Under the pieces are notes generated by a model. The model saw only the letters and a list, made by a program, of their open reading frames with translations. It was not told the origin of the DNA and did not search any database. The position numbers and the translations under genes are program-made. Positions 1 to 7,121 of a stretch of DNA of 35,951 nt are shown piece after piece. Source of the stretch: Myxococcales bacterium FL481 (GTDB lineage: Bacteria > Myxococcota_A > Polyangia > Nannocystales > Nannocystaceae); NCBI GenBank assembly GCA_006508105.1, contig QKPP01000023.1:1-35951 (forward strand). The letters run 5' to 3'. The first letter of the stretch is position 1; every line of letters starts with the position of its first letter.

Positions 1-13
1 CAGAATCTGAGAC

Positions 14-55
14 AAACCCCGCGTCGGCCAATTTCCGTTGGCCCTCGCGGGGTTT
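14..55. terminator. Bidirectional terminator-like hairpin
   Basis: A long inverted repeat pairs 14-23 with 46-55 (AAACCCCGCG / CGCGGGGTTT) and 26-31 with 38-43 (GGCCAA / TTGGCC). One symmetric TC/CT internal mismatch separates the two stems, and the loop is TTTCCG. It lies 33 bases past the stop of the minus-strand SRPBCC gene, so it probably ends that transcript. The T-run is only three bases on either strand, so efficiency is uncertain. It could also serve a plus-strand gene left of the window. Confidence 0.65.
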
Positions 56-87
56 CGGTGAGGCCGCCTGCCGGGCGCCGCTAGGAG

Positions 88-567
88 CTACTGCCACTCC
101 TTGGCCAGCTCAACAAGCTGGTCGAGCGCGGCACCCCAACCGTCGAGGAATCCCATCTCCTCGTGCTTCTGCCTGGCTTCCCGGTTCGCATGCTTGACGA
201 TCGCTCTGTAGCGCGTCCCGCTGCCCTCCGGTTCCAGCAAGATGGTCGCCGTCATGAAGCCCTCACCCTTGGGTCGGTACCCGGGCCCTAGAGCATCGGT
301 GAAGACCAGGCGACGGTTCTCGACGATCTCCAGGTAGCAGCCGGGATCGTCCGGCATTTCCTCCCCTTCAGGAGAGCACATCTTGGTGCTGAAGATGCCA
401 CCCGGCCGAAGGTCTATCTGGCAAGCGACCGTCCGCCACGGGCGGGGTGTGAACCATCGCTTCAGATGCTCAGGCTCTGTCCAGGCTTTCCAAACGAGAG
501 CCGGGGGGACGCTGACAACTCGTTCAAGAACGAGGTCGAGTTTCGGATCAATGACTGGGTCGCTCAT
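88..567 (-). CDS. SRPBCC / AHSA1-like domain protein
   Basis: This 159-residue protein is a single START-like SRPBCC domain of the 'activator of Hsp90 ATPase homologue 1-like' (AHSA1) family. Visible hallmarks are the N-terminal [21 protein letters not shown] segment (residues ~14-34), then LKRWFTP and [14 protein letters not shown], a central strand ending [16 protein letters not shown], and a C-terminal helix with [15 protein letters not shown]. The fold makes a hydrophobic ligand cavity; the ligand is unknown. The start ATG overlaps the end of the upstream ArsR gene by 4 bases (ATGA type), so the two are translationally coupled. ArsR-SRPBCC pairs are common in bacteria, and the regulator usually controls the pair. 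Length is normal for the family and nothing appears broken. The biochemical role is unknown. Confidence 0.9.
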   Translation of the reverse strand: MSDPVIDPKLDLVLERVVSVPPALVWKAWTEPEHLKRWFTPRPWRTVACQIDLRPGGIFSTKMCSPEGEEMPDDPGCYLEIVENRRLVFTDALGPGYRPKGEGFMTATILLEPEGSGTRYRAIVKHANREARQKHEEMGFLDGWGAALDQLVELAKEWQ

Positions 568-917
568 TTCGTTTGCTCTTCAATCGTCTGCAAGTAGTCG
601 TCGAGCTGGTCTAGGCGCTGTTCCCAGATCCCCCGCTGCTCCGCGAGCCATCGTGCCACGCGCCGAATGCTGCTTGGACGGATTCGGACGGTACGGACTC
701 GTCCTGCCTTGCTCGACGTGGTGAGACCGCTCGCCTCCAAGTGCCGGAGGTGTTGCATGAAGGACGGCAAAGCCATCTCAAACGGCTCGGCGAGTTCACC
801 AACGGTCGCTGGCCCCTCACCGAGACGCGCGATCACGGCCCGGCGTGTCGGGTTCGCCAGCGCTTGGAACGCCTTGTCCAGGCTATGTGTGGCGGCCACA
901 TCTCCACGTTCGCTCAC
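564..917 (-). CDS. ArsR-family winged-helix transcriptional regulator
   Basis: From the GTG at 917 this is a 117-residue winged-helix regulator of the ArsR/SmtB fold. It contains [20 protein letters not shown] (helix 1-2), a turn [19 protein letters not shown], the recognition helix [13 protein letters not shown], and the wing [12 protein letters not shown]. No cysteine metal-binding motif is present, so it belongs to the metal-independent SdpR/YdfF-like subgroup that usually partners SRPBCC genes. A GTG at 899 is an alternative start. The open frame continues to 1070, but that extension looks non-coding. It precedes the SRPBCC gene with a 4-base overlap and probably represses its own operon; no operator was recognised. 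Confidence 0.85.
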   Translation of the reverse strand: MSERGDVAATHSLDKAFQALANPTRRAVIARLGEGPATVGELAEPFEMALPSFMQHLRHLEASGLTTSSKAGRVRTVRIRPSSIRRVARWLAEQRGIWEQRLDQLDDYLQTIEEQTK

Positions 918-1454
918 ACCAACACTTAGGTCAATACCTAACTTTCTGAGGAGACATTCGCCGCGGGCAACCCTCTGAACGGTCAGGGCTTCGAGGAAGT
1001 GCCAGCGGAAGCCTGGCCGCCAAATCGCTCCTGATCTCGGCTTCCCACCGACGTGCCGCCTTGAGAGCATTGACCGCTTCGCCCGACACTGGCCCCCGCG
1101 GTCGCCCCGGCTCGGGCTTCAACCGCCCGGGCCGACGCTTTGGCGCCGACCGCCGATTCCACGCGAGGCCGCGCAGCGTCGGCCAGGGCCGTGCTCTCTG
1201 GGTCACAGCTTCACGACATCTGCACTTTCTTGCGCCATGTCGTTGGCATAAAAGGAGATCCGACGGAGAGCACGGGAGAGCCACCATGACGAGCATGTCT
1301 CCAAGGGAGCAACCGGCCAGGTGCAAGCGGCCCTTTCAGGCTCGAGCGGCGACGGCACGGCGAGCTGTTGCAGCTTCTGCAAATCACTCGATCCAAGGCC
1401 TGGTCCCCGTCAATTCCAGTGCGGTGCGCGTGGGGGCATCGATGACCGACCTGA
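918..1454. other. Gene-free stretch upstream of the arsR gene and the nuclease remnant
   Basis: About 540 bases. Open frames exist on both strands, but none gives a recognisable protein. The promoter of the arsR-SRPBCC pair should lie near 920-1000. The stretch 1260-1454 directly precedes the DUF1016 remnant and may include degraded 5' parts of that gene, but I could not align any of it to the family. Confidence 0.4.
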
Positions 1455-1730
1455 CGTGCGAGGGGATTCTGCTTCCTCGCACGACAAAGACGGTTCACCG
1501 TGGAGGGCGATCACTTCTACGTCGACCTGGTCTTCTGCAACCGGCTTCTGCGCTGCTTCGTCCTCATCGACCTCAAGCTCGGCAAGCTGACCCACCAGGT
1601 CCACGCCAGCCGCTACCAGCTCTACCTCCCGACCGAGGAAGAGCTGCGCGAACAGTTGGCGCGCGAGCGCGAGGAGGCTGAGCGCACGCTACGGCTTTCC
1701 GCTGCGGAGCAAGGCGATGGCGAAGGCTAG
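1455..1730 (+). pseudogene. DUF1016/YhcG-type PDDEXK nuclease remnant with internal deletion
   Basis: After a stop codon at 1452-1454 the frame reads FLARQRRFTVEGDHFYVDL followed by VFCNRLLRCFVLIDLKLGKL. This matches the catalytic core of the DUF1016 (YhcG, PD-(D/E)xK) nuclease family, with the Asp and the DLK catalytic residues still visible. Right after LTHQ the frame jumps to ASRYQLYLPTEEELREQLAR, the family's C-terminal end. Normally about 50 residues, including the conserved GQM segment, lie between these two blocks, so the gene carries an in-frame internal deletion. The entire N-terminal winged-helix half is missing as well. The last 14 bases overlap the start of the next gene. DUF1016 proteins occur near restriction and defence genes. 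This copy is almost certainly inactive. Confidence 0.75.
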
Positions 1731-2940
1731 TCCGCACAAGTGGGAGTTCCGGGCCCGGTTTCGCCGGCACGCCTTCGGCTGGAAGTCGCAGCCGGCGATC
1801 AAGCGCATCAAAGAAGCGGTCTCCGAGATCAAAAAGGTCGCGCGCAAGGACAAGCTGCTCGCCGCTGAGGGGGCCGTGGTGTTCCTCGAGAAGGTGTCGC
1901 CGGCTCTGGAGCACGTCGACGGCTCCTCGGGGTCCATCGGCACGGCGGTCAACAATGCCATCGCGGCGCTCGTGGACGTGATCACACAGGCGCCGGCGGA
2001 TGCGGCCACGCGCGAGAAGTGGCTCGAGCAGCTGTGGGATGCGTATCAGGACGACCAGATCCCCTACATCGAGCTGCTCGGCGACCACTGGGGCGAGCTG
2101 TGTGTGTCGAAAGAGATCGCGTCGCGCTGGGCCGATCAGCTCATCGGCACCTGCAAGATGGCGTGGAGCCCGGACCCGAATCTGCGGGGCTTCTTCAAGG
2201 GTTCGACCAACTGCCTGAGCGCGTTGCTTGCGGCCGAACGCTACGACGAGTTGCTCGCCCTGCTCGAGATGGCGCCGTACAAGATGTGGCACTACCGAAA
2301 GTACGGCGTCAAAGCGCTCGCGGCGATCGGCAAGAAAGCCGGGGCCCTCCGCTACGCCGAGGAAGGTCGTGGGCTGAACGACAGTCCGATCGCCATCGCC
2401 CGCGCCTGCGAGGAGGTGCTGCTCTCGTCCGGGTTCGCCGACGAGGCGTACCAGCGCTACGGCCTGCTCGCGAATCAGGCGAGGACCTACGCGGCATGGT
2501 TTCGTGCAGTGGTGAAGAAATACCCGCACAAGAAGGCCTGCGAAATTCTCGATGACCTCGTCGCCCACACCCCGGGCGAGGAAGGCAAGTGGTTCGCCGC
2601 CGCCAAGGACGCGAAGCTCTTCGACGAAGCCATCGCGCTGGCCAATCGCACGCCATGCTCGCCGCAGACGCTCACTCGCGCCGCTCGAGACTTCGAGGAG
2701 AGGCGGCCCGAGTTCGCTGTCGAGGCTGGCATGGCCGCGCTGCGCTGGCTGGTGGAGGGCTACGGCTACGAGGTCACCGGGCTCGATGTCTTGAACGTCT
2801 ACTCCCACACGATGAAGGCGGCCGAGAACGCCGGCTGCGAAGCTGAAACGCAAAAGCGCATCCATGACCTCGTCGCCCGTGAGTCGGCCGGCGAGCGCTT
2901 CGTCACCAAGATGCTCGGCCGTCAGCTGGGGCTATCGTGA
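1717..2940 (+). CDS. Alpha-helical repeat (TPR-like) protein of unknown function
   Basis: A 407-residue protein built almost wholly of predicted amphipathic helices. Pairs such as LAAERYDELLALLEMAP, YGVKALAAIGKKAGALRYAEEG and RACEEVLLSSGFADEAYQRYG (residues ~165-260) look like divergent TPR or HEAT-type repeats. I see no catalytic motif, signal peptide or membrane segment, so it is probably a cytoplasmic scaffold. The first ~60 residues are Lys/Arg-rich (WEFRARFRRHAFGWKSQPAI). The ATG at 1717 follows an AAGG and lies inside the tail of the DUF1016 remnant, so the present 5' end may be a rearrangement junction. The stop overlaps the start of a 57-codon ORF by one base (TGATG). The family was not identified. 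Confidence 0.75.
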   Translation: MAKASPHKWEFRARFRRHAFGWKSQPAIKRIKEAVSEIKKVARKDKLLAAEGAVVFLEKVSPALEHVDGSSGSIGTAVNNAIAALVDVITQAPADAATREKWLEQLWDAYQDDQIPYIELLGDHWGELCVSKEIASRWADQLIGTCKMAWSPDPNLRGFFKGSTNCLSALLAAERYDELLALLEMAPYKMWHYRKYGVKALAAIGKKAGALRYAEEGRGLNDSPIAIARACEEVLLSSGFADEAYQRYGLLANQARTYAAWFRAVVKKYPHKKACEILDDLVAHTPGEEGKWFAAAKDAKLFDEAIALANRTPCSPQTLTRAARDFEERRPEFAVEAGMAALRWLVEGYGYEVTGLDVLNVYSHTMKAAENAGCEAETQKRIHDLVARESAGERFVTKMLGRQLGLS

Positions 2941-3113
2941 TGCGGCGCTACCGGAGCAAGCTCACCCCCGTCTTGCTTGGGCGCGTGAGCGAGGCACTCG
3001 CCGCTGTCCCCAAGAACGCGCATCGGCAACGGGCGCTGCTCCACGTTCTTGGCAGGGACTTCGAGGCGGCGGCCAAGCTCCTGGCATCGGCCAAGGGGCT
3101 TGGCTGCTCGTAG
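2940..3113 (+). CDS. Small translationally coupled ORF, 57 residues
   Basis: An ATG at 2940 shares one base with the TGA of the helical-repeat gene, the arrangement used for translational coupling. The product starts MRRYRSKLTPVLLGRV and includes HRQRALLHVLGRDFEAAAKL, ending KGLGCS. The FEAAAKLLASAKGLG tail looks like one more helix pair of the TPR-like kind seen in the upstream protein. It may be a genuine small partner, or the detached C-terminal end of a once larger helical-repeat gene. Codon composition resembles its neighbour. Function unknown. Confidence 0.45.
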   Translation: MRRYRSKLTPVLLGRVSEALAAVPKNAHRQRALLHVLGRDFEAAAKLLASAKGLGCS

Positions 3114-3135
3114 TTGCGCGAAGCCATCCACCGCC

Positions 3136-3567
3136 CTAGAACATGGCATTGAACGCTGCGACGAGCTCTTCCTCCGGAACCTCGCGGATGCGAGTAGCGA
3201 TGATCCAGTGATGGCCGAAGGGGTCGCGCACCCGCCCCGCCCGGTCGCCATAAAACTGATCAGCAAGCGGGTATATCTCCGTCGCGCCCGCATCGAGCGC
3301 CTTTTCGAACACGGCGTCCGCATCGGCGACATGCAGATCGAGCACGACGGAGGTGCCCTCGAGCGTCGCGGGGCTCGCCGAACCGATCTTGGGCATCTCA
3401 TCCGCCAACATCAATCGCGTGCCCTCGATCTCAATCTCAGCGTTCATGCAGGTCCGGTCAGGCGCAACTAGCCGAGCTCGTACCTCGGTGGCGCCGAACA
3501 CCCGCTCGTACCAGGCAATCGCCTCGCCTGTGTTCTGCACTTGCAGGTATGGGGTGATTCCTCGCAT
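3136..3567 (-). CDS. VOC-family (PhnB/glyoxalase-like) protein
   Basis: A 143-residue vicinal-oxygen-chelate protein of the PhnB-like subgroup. The N-terminal beta-alpha-beta unit is ITPYLQVQNTGEAIAWYERVFGATE (residues ~4-28), followed by MNAEIEIEGTRLMLADEMP, a second unit VVLDLHVADADAVFEKALDAGA, and the diagnostic tail FYGDRAGRVRDPFGHHWIIAT. Family members bind a metal or a small hydrophobic ligand and include resistance proteins and isomerases; the substrate here cannot be read from sequence. The ATG at 3567 follows a strong GGAGG about 8 bases upstream. It lies 24 bases after the DUF1428 gene on the same strand, so the two probably share a transcript. Confidence 0.9.
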   Translation of the reverse strand: MRGITPYLQVQNTGEAIAWYERVFGATEVRARLVAPDRTCMNAEIEIEGTRLMLADEMPKIGSASPATLEGTSVVLDLHVADADAVFEKALDAGATEIYPLADQFYGDRAGRVRDPFGHHWIIATRIREVPEEELVAAFNAMF

Positions 3568-3591
3568 CGTGATTCCTCCCGACCGCCGGCA

Positions 3592-3945
3592 CTATAGCTC
3601 GACCAGGGTCTCGAAGCTGCCGTAGATCAGGCGCTTTCCGTCGAACGGCATCGGATTGTTCTCAGGGTTCATGCGCTCGTCGGCGAAGACCTTCTTCATG
3701 CCGGCGTCGCGGGCTTCCTTCGACGGCCAGACGATCCACGAAAAGCAGATCGTCTCGTCGTCCTTCTTCTGCACGGCCTTCGGAAACGATGTGATCTCTC
3801 CATCTGGAACATCGTCGCCCCAGCACTCCACCACCTTCGTGGCACCGTGGTCTTTGAACACCCTGGCCGAGTACTCCACGTGCGCTTTGTACTTTTCTCG
3901 GTTGGCGGTCGGAACCGCGGCCACAAAACCATCGATGTACGCCAT
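3592..3945 (-). CDS. DUF1428 family protein
   Basis: A 117-residue protein beginning MAYIDGFVAAVPTANREKY and containing VVECWGDDVPDGEITSFP, ETICFSWIVWPSKEARDAG and MPFDGKRLIYGSFETLVEL. These are the conserved blocks of DUF1428 (YbaA-like), a dimeric alpha/beta-barrel fold without assigned activity. The open frame runs 120 codons further upstream, but that part is out of register with the real upstream remnant. The start at 3945 is chosen because the family begins MxYVDGF. The ATG shares a base with the TGA of the VOC remnant (TGATG), so translation was once coupled to a gene now frameshifted. The VOC gene ending at 3136 follows 24 bases downstream. Confidence 0.9.
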   Translation of the reverse strand: MAYIDGFVAAVPTANREKYKAHVEYSARVFKDHGATKVVECWGDDVPDGEITSFPKAVQKKDDETICFSWIVWPSKEARDAGMKKVFADERMNPENNPMPFDGKRLIYGSFETLVEL

Positions 3946-4180
3946 CAGCTGTCTCCAGTCCCGCGGAACGCCGACTCGAGCGCCGCGATGTCGATCTTGT
4001 TCATCTTGAGTATCGCCTGCATGGCCCGGCCCGCGGGGTCGCGGTCGTCGGCGCCGAGCATACGCGGCAAGGCATCGGGTACGCACTGCCCTGACACCCC
4101 GAATCGATCGGGAGCCACGCGCACTGGCCCTCCTCACCACCGTCGGCCCCATCGAACGGCGCCGCCAACTCGGCCGAACA
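3945..4180 (-). pseudogene. Frameshifted C-terminal remnant of a PhnB / '3-demethylubiquinone-9 3-methyltransferase' VOC gene
   Basis: Read on the minus strand, one frame gives DGGEEGQCAWLP. After a single-base shift at about 4106-4116 the next frame gives DRFGVSGQCVPDALPRMLG and then GRAMQAILKMNKIDIAALES. Together they match the C-terminal half of the PhnB-like VOC family often annotated as 3-demethylubiquinone-9 3-methyltransferase (typical order GGEExxCGWLKDRFGVSWQ...VP...MxAMLKMxKIDIAALE). The N-terminal VOC half is not recognisable; upstream to 4315 another open frame (MTHEVALAAAIALSRAV) matches nothing I know. A one-base deletion explains the break. The intact reading frame would end in a TGA overlapping the DUF1428 start, showing an older VOC-DUF1428 operon. 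Confidence 0.7.
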
Positions 4181-4340
4181 CCGAAAGTGATGGTCGAACG
4201 CGCGCCGGTCGTTGCGGGCCCCGTGCGTGATGTGCACCGCGATCGTCGGAAACTCGCGCTGCGAGACTGCCCGGCTGAGGGCGATCGCCGCGGCGAGAGC
4301 CACCTCATGGGTCATCTGGAGACTCTCGGCGAGCGGCGAG

Positions 4341-4808
4341 CTACTCCGGCGTGTCGATCAAGCCCGGGTGATCCTCGGGGCGGGCACCCGGAGCGGACCA
4401 GCGAAAGCGCCGCGACGCCGCCTCAATGGGTCGATCGTTGATACTGGCCTCACGCCGGCGCATCAGCCCCTGCGCGTCGAACTCCCACAGCTCGTTCCCG
4501 TAGGCCCGGTACCACTGGTTGCTATCGTCTCGCCACTCGTACTGAAACCGTACGCCGATGCGGTTCTCGGTGAAGGCCCACATCTCTTTGACTAGCCGAT
4601 AATCGAGCTCTCGGCTCCACTTACGTTGCAAGAACTCGCGGATCGCCTCGCGGCCGCGGAAGATCTCGGTGCGATTACGCCAATGGCTGTCTTCGGTGTA
4701 GGCGAGCGCGACTCGGTCCGGGTCTCGGCTGTTCCACGCATCTTCAGCCATGCGTACCTTTTGCCGTGCGGTTTCGCGAGTAAACGGAGGGACGATCTTC
4801 GTGGCCAT
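4341..4808 (-). CDS. DUF1348 / NTF2-like family protein
   Basis: A 155-residue protein with the full DUF1348 signature: [78 protein letters not shown] and [18 protein letters not shown]1348 proteins adopt the cone-shaped NTF2/SnoaL fold and are thought to bind small molecules; no catalytic role is established. The start at 4808 is preferred because the family begins about ten residues before PPFTRETA and an AGGAG lies 9 bases upstream. The longer open frame to 5015 is Arg-rich and non-coding in appearance. It stands alone, about 160 bases upstream of the VOC remnant on the same strand. Confidence 0.9.
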   Translation of the reverse strand: MATKIVPPFTRETARQKVRMAEDAWNSRDPDRVALAYTEDSHWRNRTEIFRGREAIREFLQRKWSRELDYRLVKEMWAFTENRIGVRFQYEWRDDSNQWYRAYGNELWEFDAQGLMRRREASINDRPIEAASRRFRWSAPGARPEDHPGLIDTPE

Positions 4809-5189
4809 GAATGCAGCTCCTGGAGCGAAGTGAGTGCCGGCGGAGGCTAGCGCCTCGCCCTGGTCGCGTCTCCCGCGATGCGGGGGCGGCCGCAAGCGAC
4901 GGGTACCGCAGCCCGCGGCCCGCGGGGTAGGCCTCGGGACCCGCGACCCGCGGCTGCGGCTGAGCGCCGCGCGAATCTCGTCGTCTGAAGCCAGGCGAGT
5001 CGAGGCCGCGATCAACCGAGAAACCGGCCTGGTCCGTGCGCGAGGGCGCCGACGCCGGGGCGTGGGCCACCCGACCGCTCGGCCTGGGCCCGCTCCAGGT
5101 CATGTCGCCGGTTCTGGACGCGGCCTCGAGCCCCTCGTGGTGGAAGAACCGGGTCGCGAATGCCGCGATACGAACCAGGCACGACAATC
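4809..5189. other. Gene-free GC-rich stretch
   Basis: About 380 bases between the DUF1348 gene and the VOC gene at 5190. It contains short CCCGCGG/CCGCGGG-type repeats around 4910-4965. Open frames on both strands are low-complexity Arg/Pro/Gly and unsupported. The DUF1348 promoter should lie near its left end. Confidence 0.4.
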
Positions 5190-5573
5190 TTACGAAGCAC
5201 CACCGTCAGTGAGATCCTCGGCAATCATCAGTGCATTTCCGTCGGGATCGTACAATGTGGCGATCTTCGTCATGCCGGGCACGGCGACTGTGTCCCCGTC
5301 GAAGCGCACGTCGGCCGCCTCAAGAACGGCCCGTGAAGCGTCGAGATCTTGTACGCCGAATACCGGCACGCAGTTGCCGGGCTTGGGCTCCTCCATGTCA
5401 CCCAGTCCCAAAATGACGCCCGGCGTCGCTGTATTCAGCTCCGTCCAGCCCATCTCGTCGTACGTGGCCGAAACCTCGAAGCCAAAATGCTTCGCGTACC
5501 ACTCCACCGACTGGCGGCGGTCCCGGACGGAGAGTGCGATTGTGATGTCGGATGTCGGTTTGACGCTTGGCAC
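5190..5573 (-). CDS. VOC-family (glyoxalase-like) protein
   Basis: From the GTG at 5573 this is a 127-residue VOC protein: DITIALSVRDRRQSVEWYAKH (first beta-alpha unit), VSATYDEMGWTELNTATPGV, CVPVFGVQDLDASRAVLEAA (second unit), and the closing IATLYDPDGNALMIAED. The LYDPDGN block, with a metal-site Asp/Glu just after it, is typical of glyoxalase/dioxygenase-like members. No ATG precedes the first strand, so GTG is the best start. A GATAAT-like -10 at 5588-5583 lies so close that the transcript would have almost no leader. It is divergent from the HxlR-like regulator at 5602, which probably controls it through the palindrome between them. Confidence 0.85.
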   Translation of the reverse strand: MPSVKPTSDITIALSVRDRRQSVEWYAKHFGFEVSATYDEMGWTELNTATPGVILGLGDMEEPKPGNCVPVFGVQDLDASRAVLEAADVRFDGDTVAVPGMTKIATLYDPDGNALMIAEDLTDGGAS

Positions 5574-5589
5574 AGCCGACGTATTATCA

Positions 5590-5605
5590 TCACTATAAAA
5601 AGTGA
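5590..5605. promoter_or_regulatory. Palindrome in the divergent VOC / HxlR-like promoter
   Basis: TCACT-N6-AGTGA is a perfect inverted repeat (5590-5594 / 5601-5605) in the 28-base gap between two divergent genes. It overlaps the GTG start of the regulator. TATTAT (5582-5587, plus) and GATAAT (5588-5583, minus) are plausible overlapping -10 boxes. This is the likely operator for the adjacent winged-helix protein. The region is AT-rich against its surroundings. Confidence 0.5.
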
Positions 5606-6132
5606 ACAACCTCGATCTCGCAAAACTCTCCTCTCGCGCGTGGAGCCTGCCGGTGCTAGCGCACCTGTCAGAAAGCGACGGCTGTCGCGTGTCTCCCACG
5701 GCACATGCCGTGGGGGCGGGCCGCAACATTGTGGGGCAAACGTTCCGCCATCTCGCGGACGTAGGGATGCTGCAACGCGCCGCCGGTCATGGTCACCCAC
5801 TGCGACCCGAGTTCCAGCTCACGCCGCGCGGCAAGGCCGTCGCCGCCTGGGCCCGCACTTTTCTCAGCGGCATGTCCGACAACGAGTGGAAGACGGCCCG
5901 TCGCGCCTGGACGTTGCCAGTGCTGCGCTTACTACGAGACCCTTGCACCTTCACCGAGCTCAGCACGAGTCTGCAGCCCGTCACCGATCGGGGCCTGTCG
6001 TTGTGCCTGAGCCGAATGATCGGGGCCCGGTTCATCGAGCCACGCACGATGGCCGAGTTGGCAAACGGCTACGTCGCCATCGGTCGCGGTAGGGAGCTCA
6101 CACACACCTTAGACGCGACGTTTCATCTTTGA
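5602..6132 (+). CDS. Tandem winged-helix (HxlR-like) transcriptional regulator
   Basis: A 176-residue protein containing two HxlR/MarR-like winged helices in a row. The first is WSLPVLAHLSESDG...FRHLADVGMLQR...FQLTPRGKAVAAW (residues ~13-85). The second is WTLPVLRLLRDPCTFTELST...LSLCLSRMIGARFIEP (residues ~103-148), ending with a short tail. HxlR proteins normally carry one domain and dimerise; here the pseudo-dimer lies within a single chain. No ATG fits, so GTG at 5602 is taken. It sits inside the palindrome and only 14 bases after a TATTAT box, suggesting a leaderless or near-leaderless mRNA. It is divergent from the VOC gene and presumably controls it; the effector is unknown. Confidence 0.75.
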   Translation: MNNLDLAKLSSRAWSLPVLAHLSESDGCRVSPTAHAVGAGRNIVGQTFRHLADVGMLQRAAGHGHPLRPEFQLTPRGKAVAAWARTFLSGMSDNEWKTARRAWTLPVLRLLRDPCTFTELSTSLQPVTDRGLSLCLSRMIGARFIEPRTMAELANGYVAIGRGRELTHTLDATFHL

Positions 6133-6239
6133 GGCATCGGCGGACCCCCGAATGGGCGGAGGTCGGCCCCGACAACGTCCGGCGTCCCGACGGGTTGGCG
6201 GATGGGCTTGCGCGCTGACCCTCGACGCAGCGACCGGGT

Positions 6240-7121
6240 CTACGAGTGGGGTTCGGCCTCCGCCCCCCCCGACGCGCGCCCCACAGGTGGCGACGCCATT
6301 CGTTCGCGCGCCCAGTTGTTGCTTTCGAGCATGAACGCGTCCATCTCAGGTCGTACGCGCTGGGCCAGCCGAGAAAAAACCGCCGGGAACCAGCGCTGGA
6401 CCACCGGCATCAGGCGACTCGGCAGCGGCGCCACGATGATCTCCGAACGCCCGTCTCGCATGGCCCTGACGATGCGCGCCGCCGCGTCGTCTGGATGCAC
6501 CGTCTTCGCGGCAACTCCTTTGATCCCAGCCTTGTCCCGGGATTCTGCAGTGTTCATCTCGGTATCCATGGCGCCAGGATAGACCGCAAGAACCTTCACG
6601 GATGTGCCCACCAGGTCATGGCGCAACGCCTCGGTGAATCCACGTAGCCCGAATTTGGCGCCGCAATAGGCGGACTGACTGGGCATCGCCAGCAGCCCCG
6701 ACAATGAACCCACATTGACCACCCTGCCCGCAGCGCTGTCAAGCAGATGCGGAAGCGCTGACTGACACAGCCAGATCGGCGCGACAAGATCGACCCTCAC
6801 CAAGTATTCCACCTCACGAGGCGTCAACGCGGTGAGGGTGCCGCCGAGCGCGACCGCAGCGTTGTTGACGACAATGTCGAGCTGACCAAATCGTTCGATC
6901 GCGCTGGCCACCACTCGATTCACCTCCGCGGCGATGCCCACATCGGCGGCGCAAATGAGCGTGTCGCGGCCACGACATCGAGCGCTCACATCCTCAAGCC
7001 GATCACGCCGGCGCCCGACGAGGACCAATCTCGCCCCGAGTCGACTCAGTGTCACTGCAAGTGCCGCACCGAGGCCTGATCCAGCTCCCGTCACGATGGC
7101 CACTCGATCACGAAGATCCAT
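6240..7121 (-). CDS. Short-chain dehydrogenase/reductase (SDR)
   Basis: A 293-residue classical SDR. The Rossmann nucleotide-binding motif TGAGSGLG is at residues 11-18, with basic residues after the second strand (VGRRRDRL) favouring NADP(H). NNAA is the NNAG-type motif. The catalytic Ser is in VNVGSLSG, followed by the Tyr-x3-Lys motif SAYCGAKFG. A PGAMDTEM segment follows strand 6. A ~55-residue C-terminal extension (ending GGAEAEPHS) includes a helix with PVVQRWFPAVFSRLAQRV that may touch the membrane. The substrate is unknown. The ATG at 7121 suits the fold; the frame extends 18 codons further to 7175. It is convergent with the HxlR-like gene, 107 bases away. Confidence 0.9.
   Translation of the reverse strand: MDLRDRVAIVTGAGSGLGAALAVTLSRLGARLVLVGRRRDRLEDVSARCRGRDTLICAADVGIAAEVNRVVASAIERFGQLDIVVNNAAVALGGTLTALTPREVEYLVRVDLVAPIWLCQSALPHLLDSAAGRVVNVGSLSGLLAMPSQSAYCGAKFGLRGFTEALRHDLVGTSVKVLAVYPGAMDTEMNTAESRDKAGIKGVAAKTVHPDDAAARIVRAMRDGRSEIIVAPLPSRLMPVVQRWFPAVFSRLAQRVRPEMDAFMLESNNWARERMASPPVGRASGGAEAEPHS

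Noticed and set aside
1573..2865. A 430-residue open frame on the minus strand
   Set aside because: Antisense to the helical-repeat gene; translation is Arg/Leu/Val-rich and resembles no family.
4187..4315. Open frame beginning MTHEVALAAAIALSRAV upstream of the VOC remnant
   Set aside because: The sequence is coding-like but matches no family I can name, and it runs into the frameshifted VOC remnant, so it is not called as a separate gene.
3136..5573. Integron-like cassette array
   Set aside because: Gene content fits cassettes, but no attC core sites (GTTRRRY / RYYYAAC pairs) or integrase were seen between the genes.
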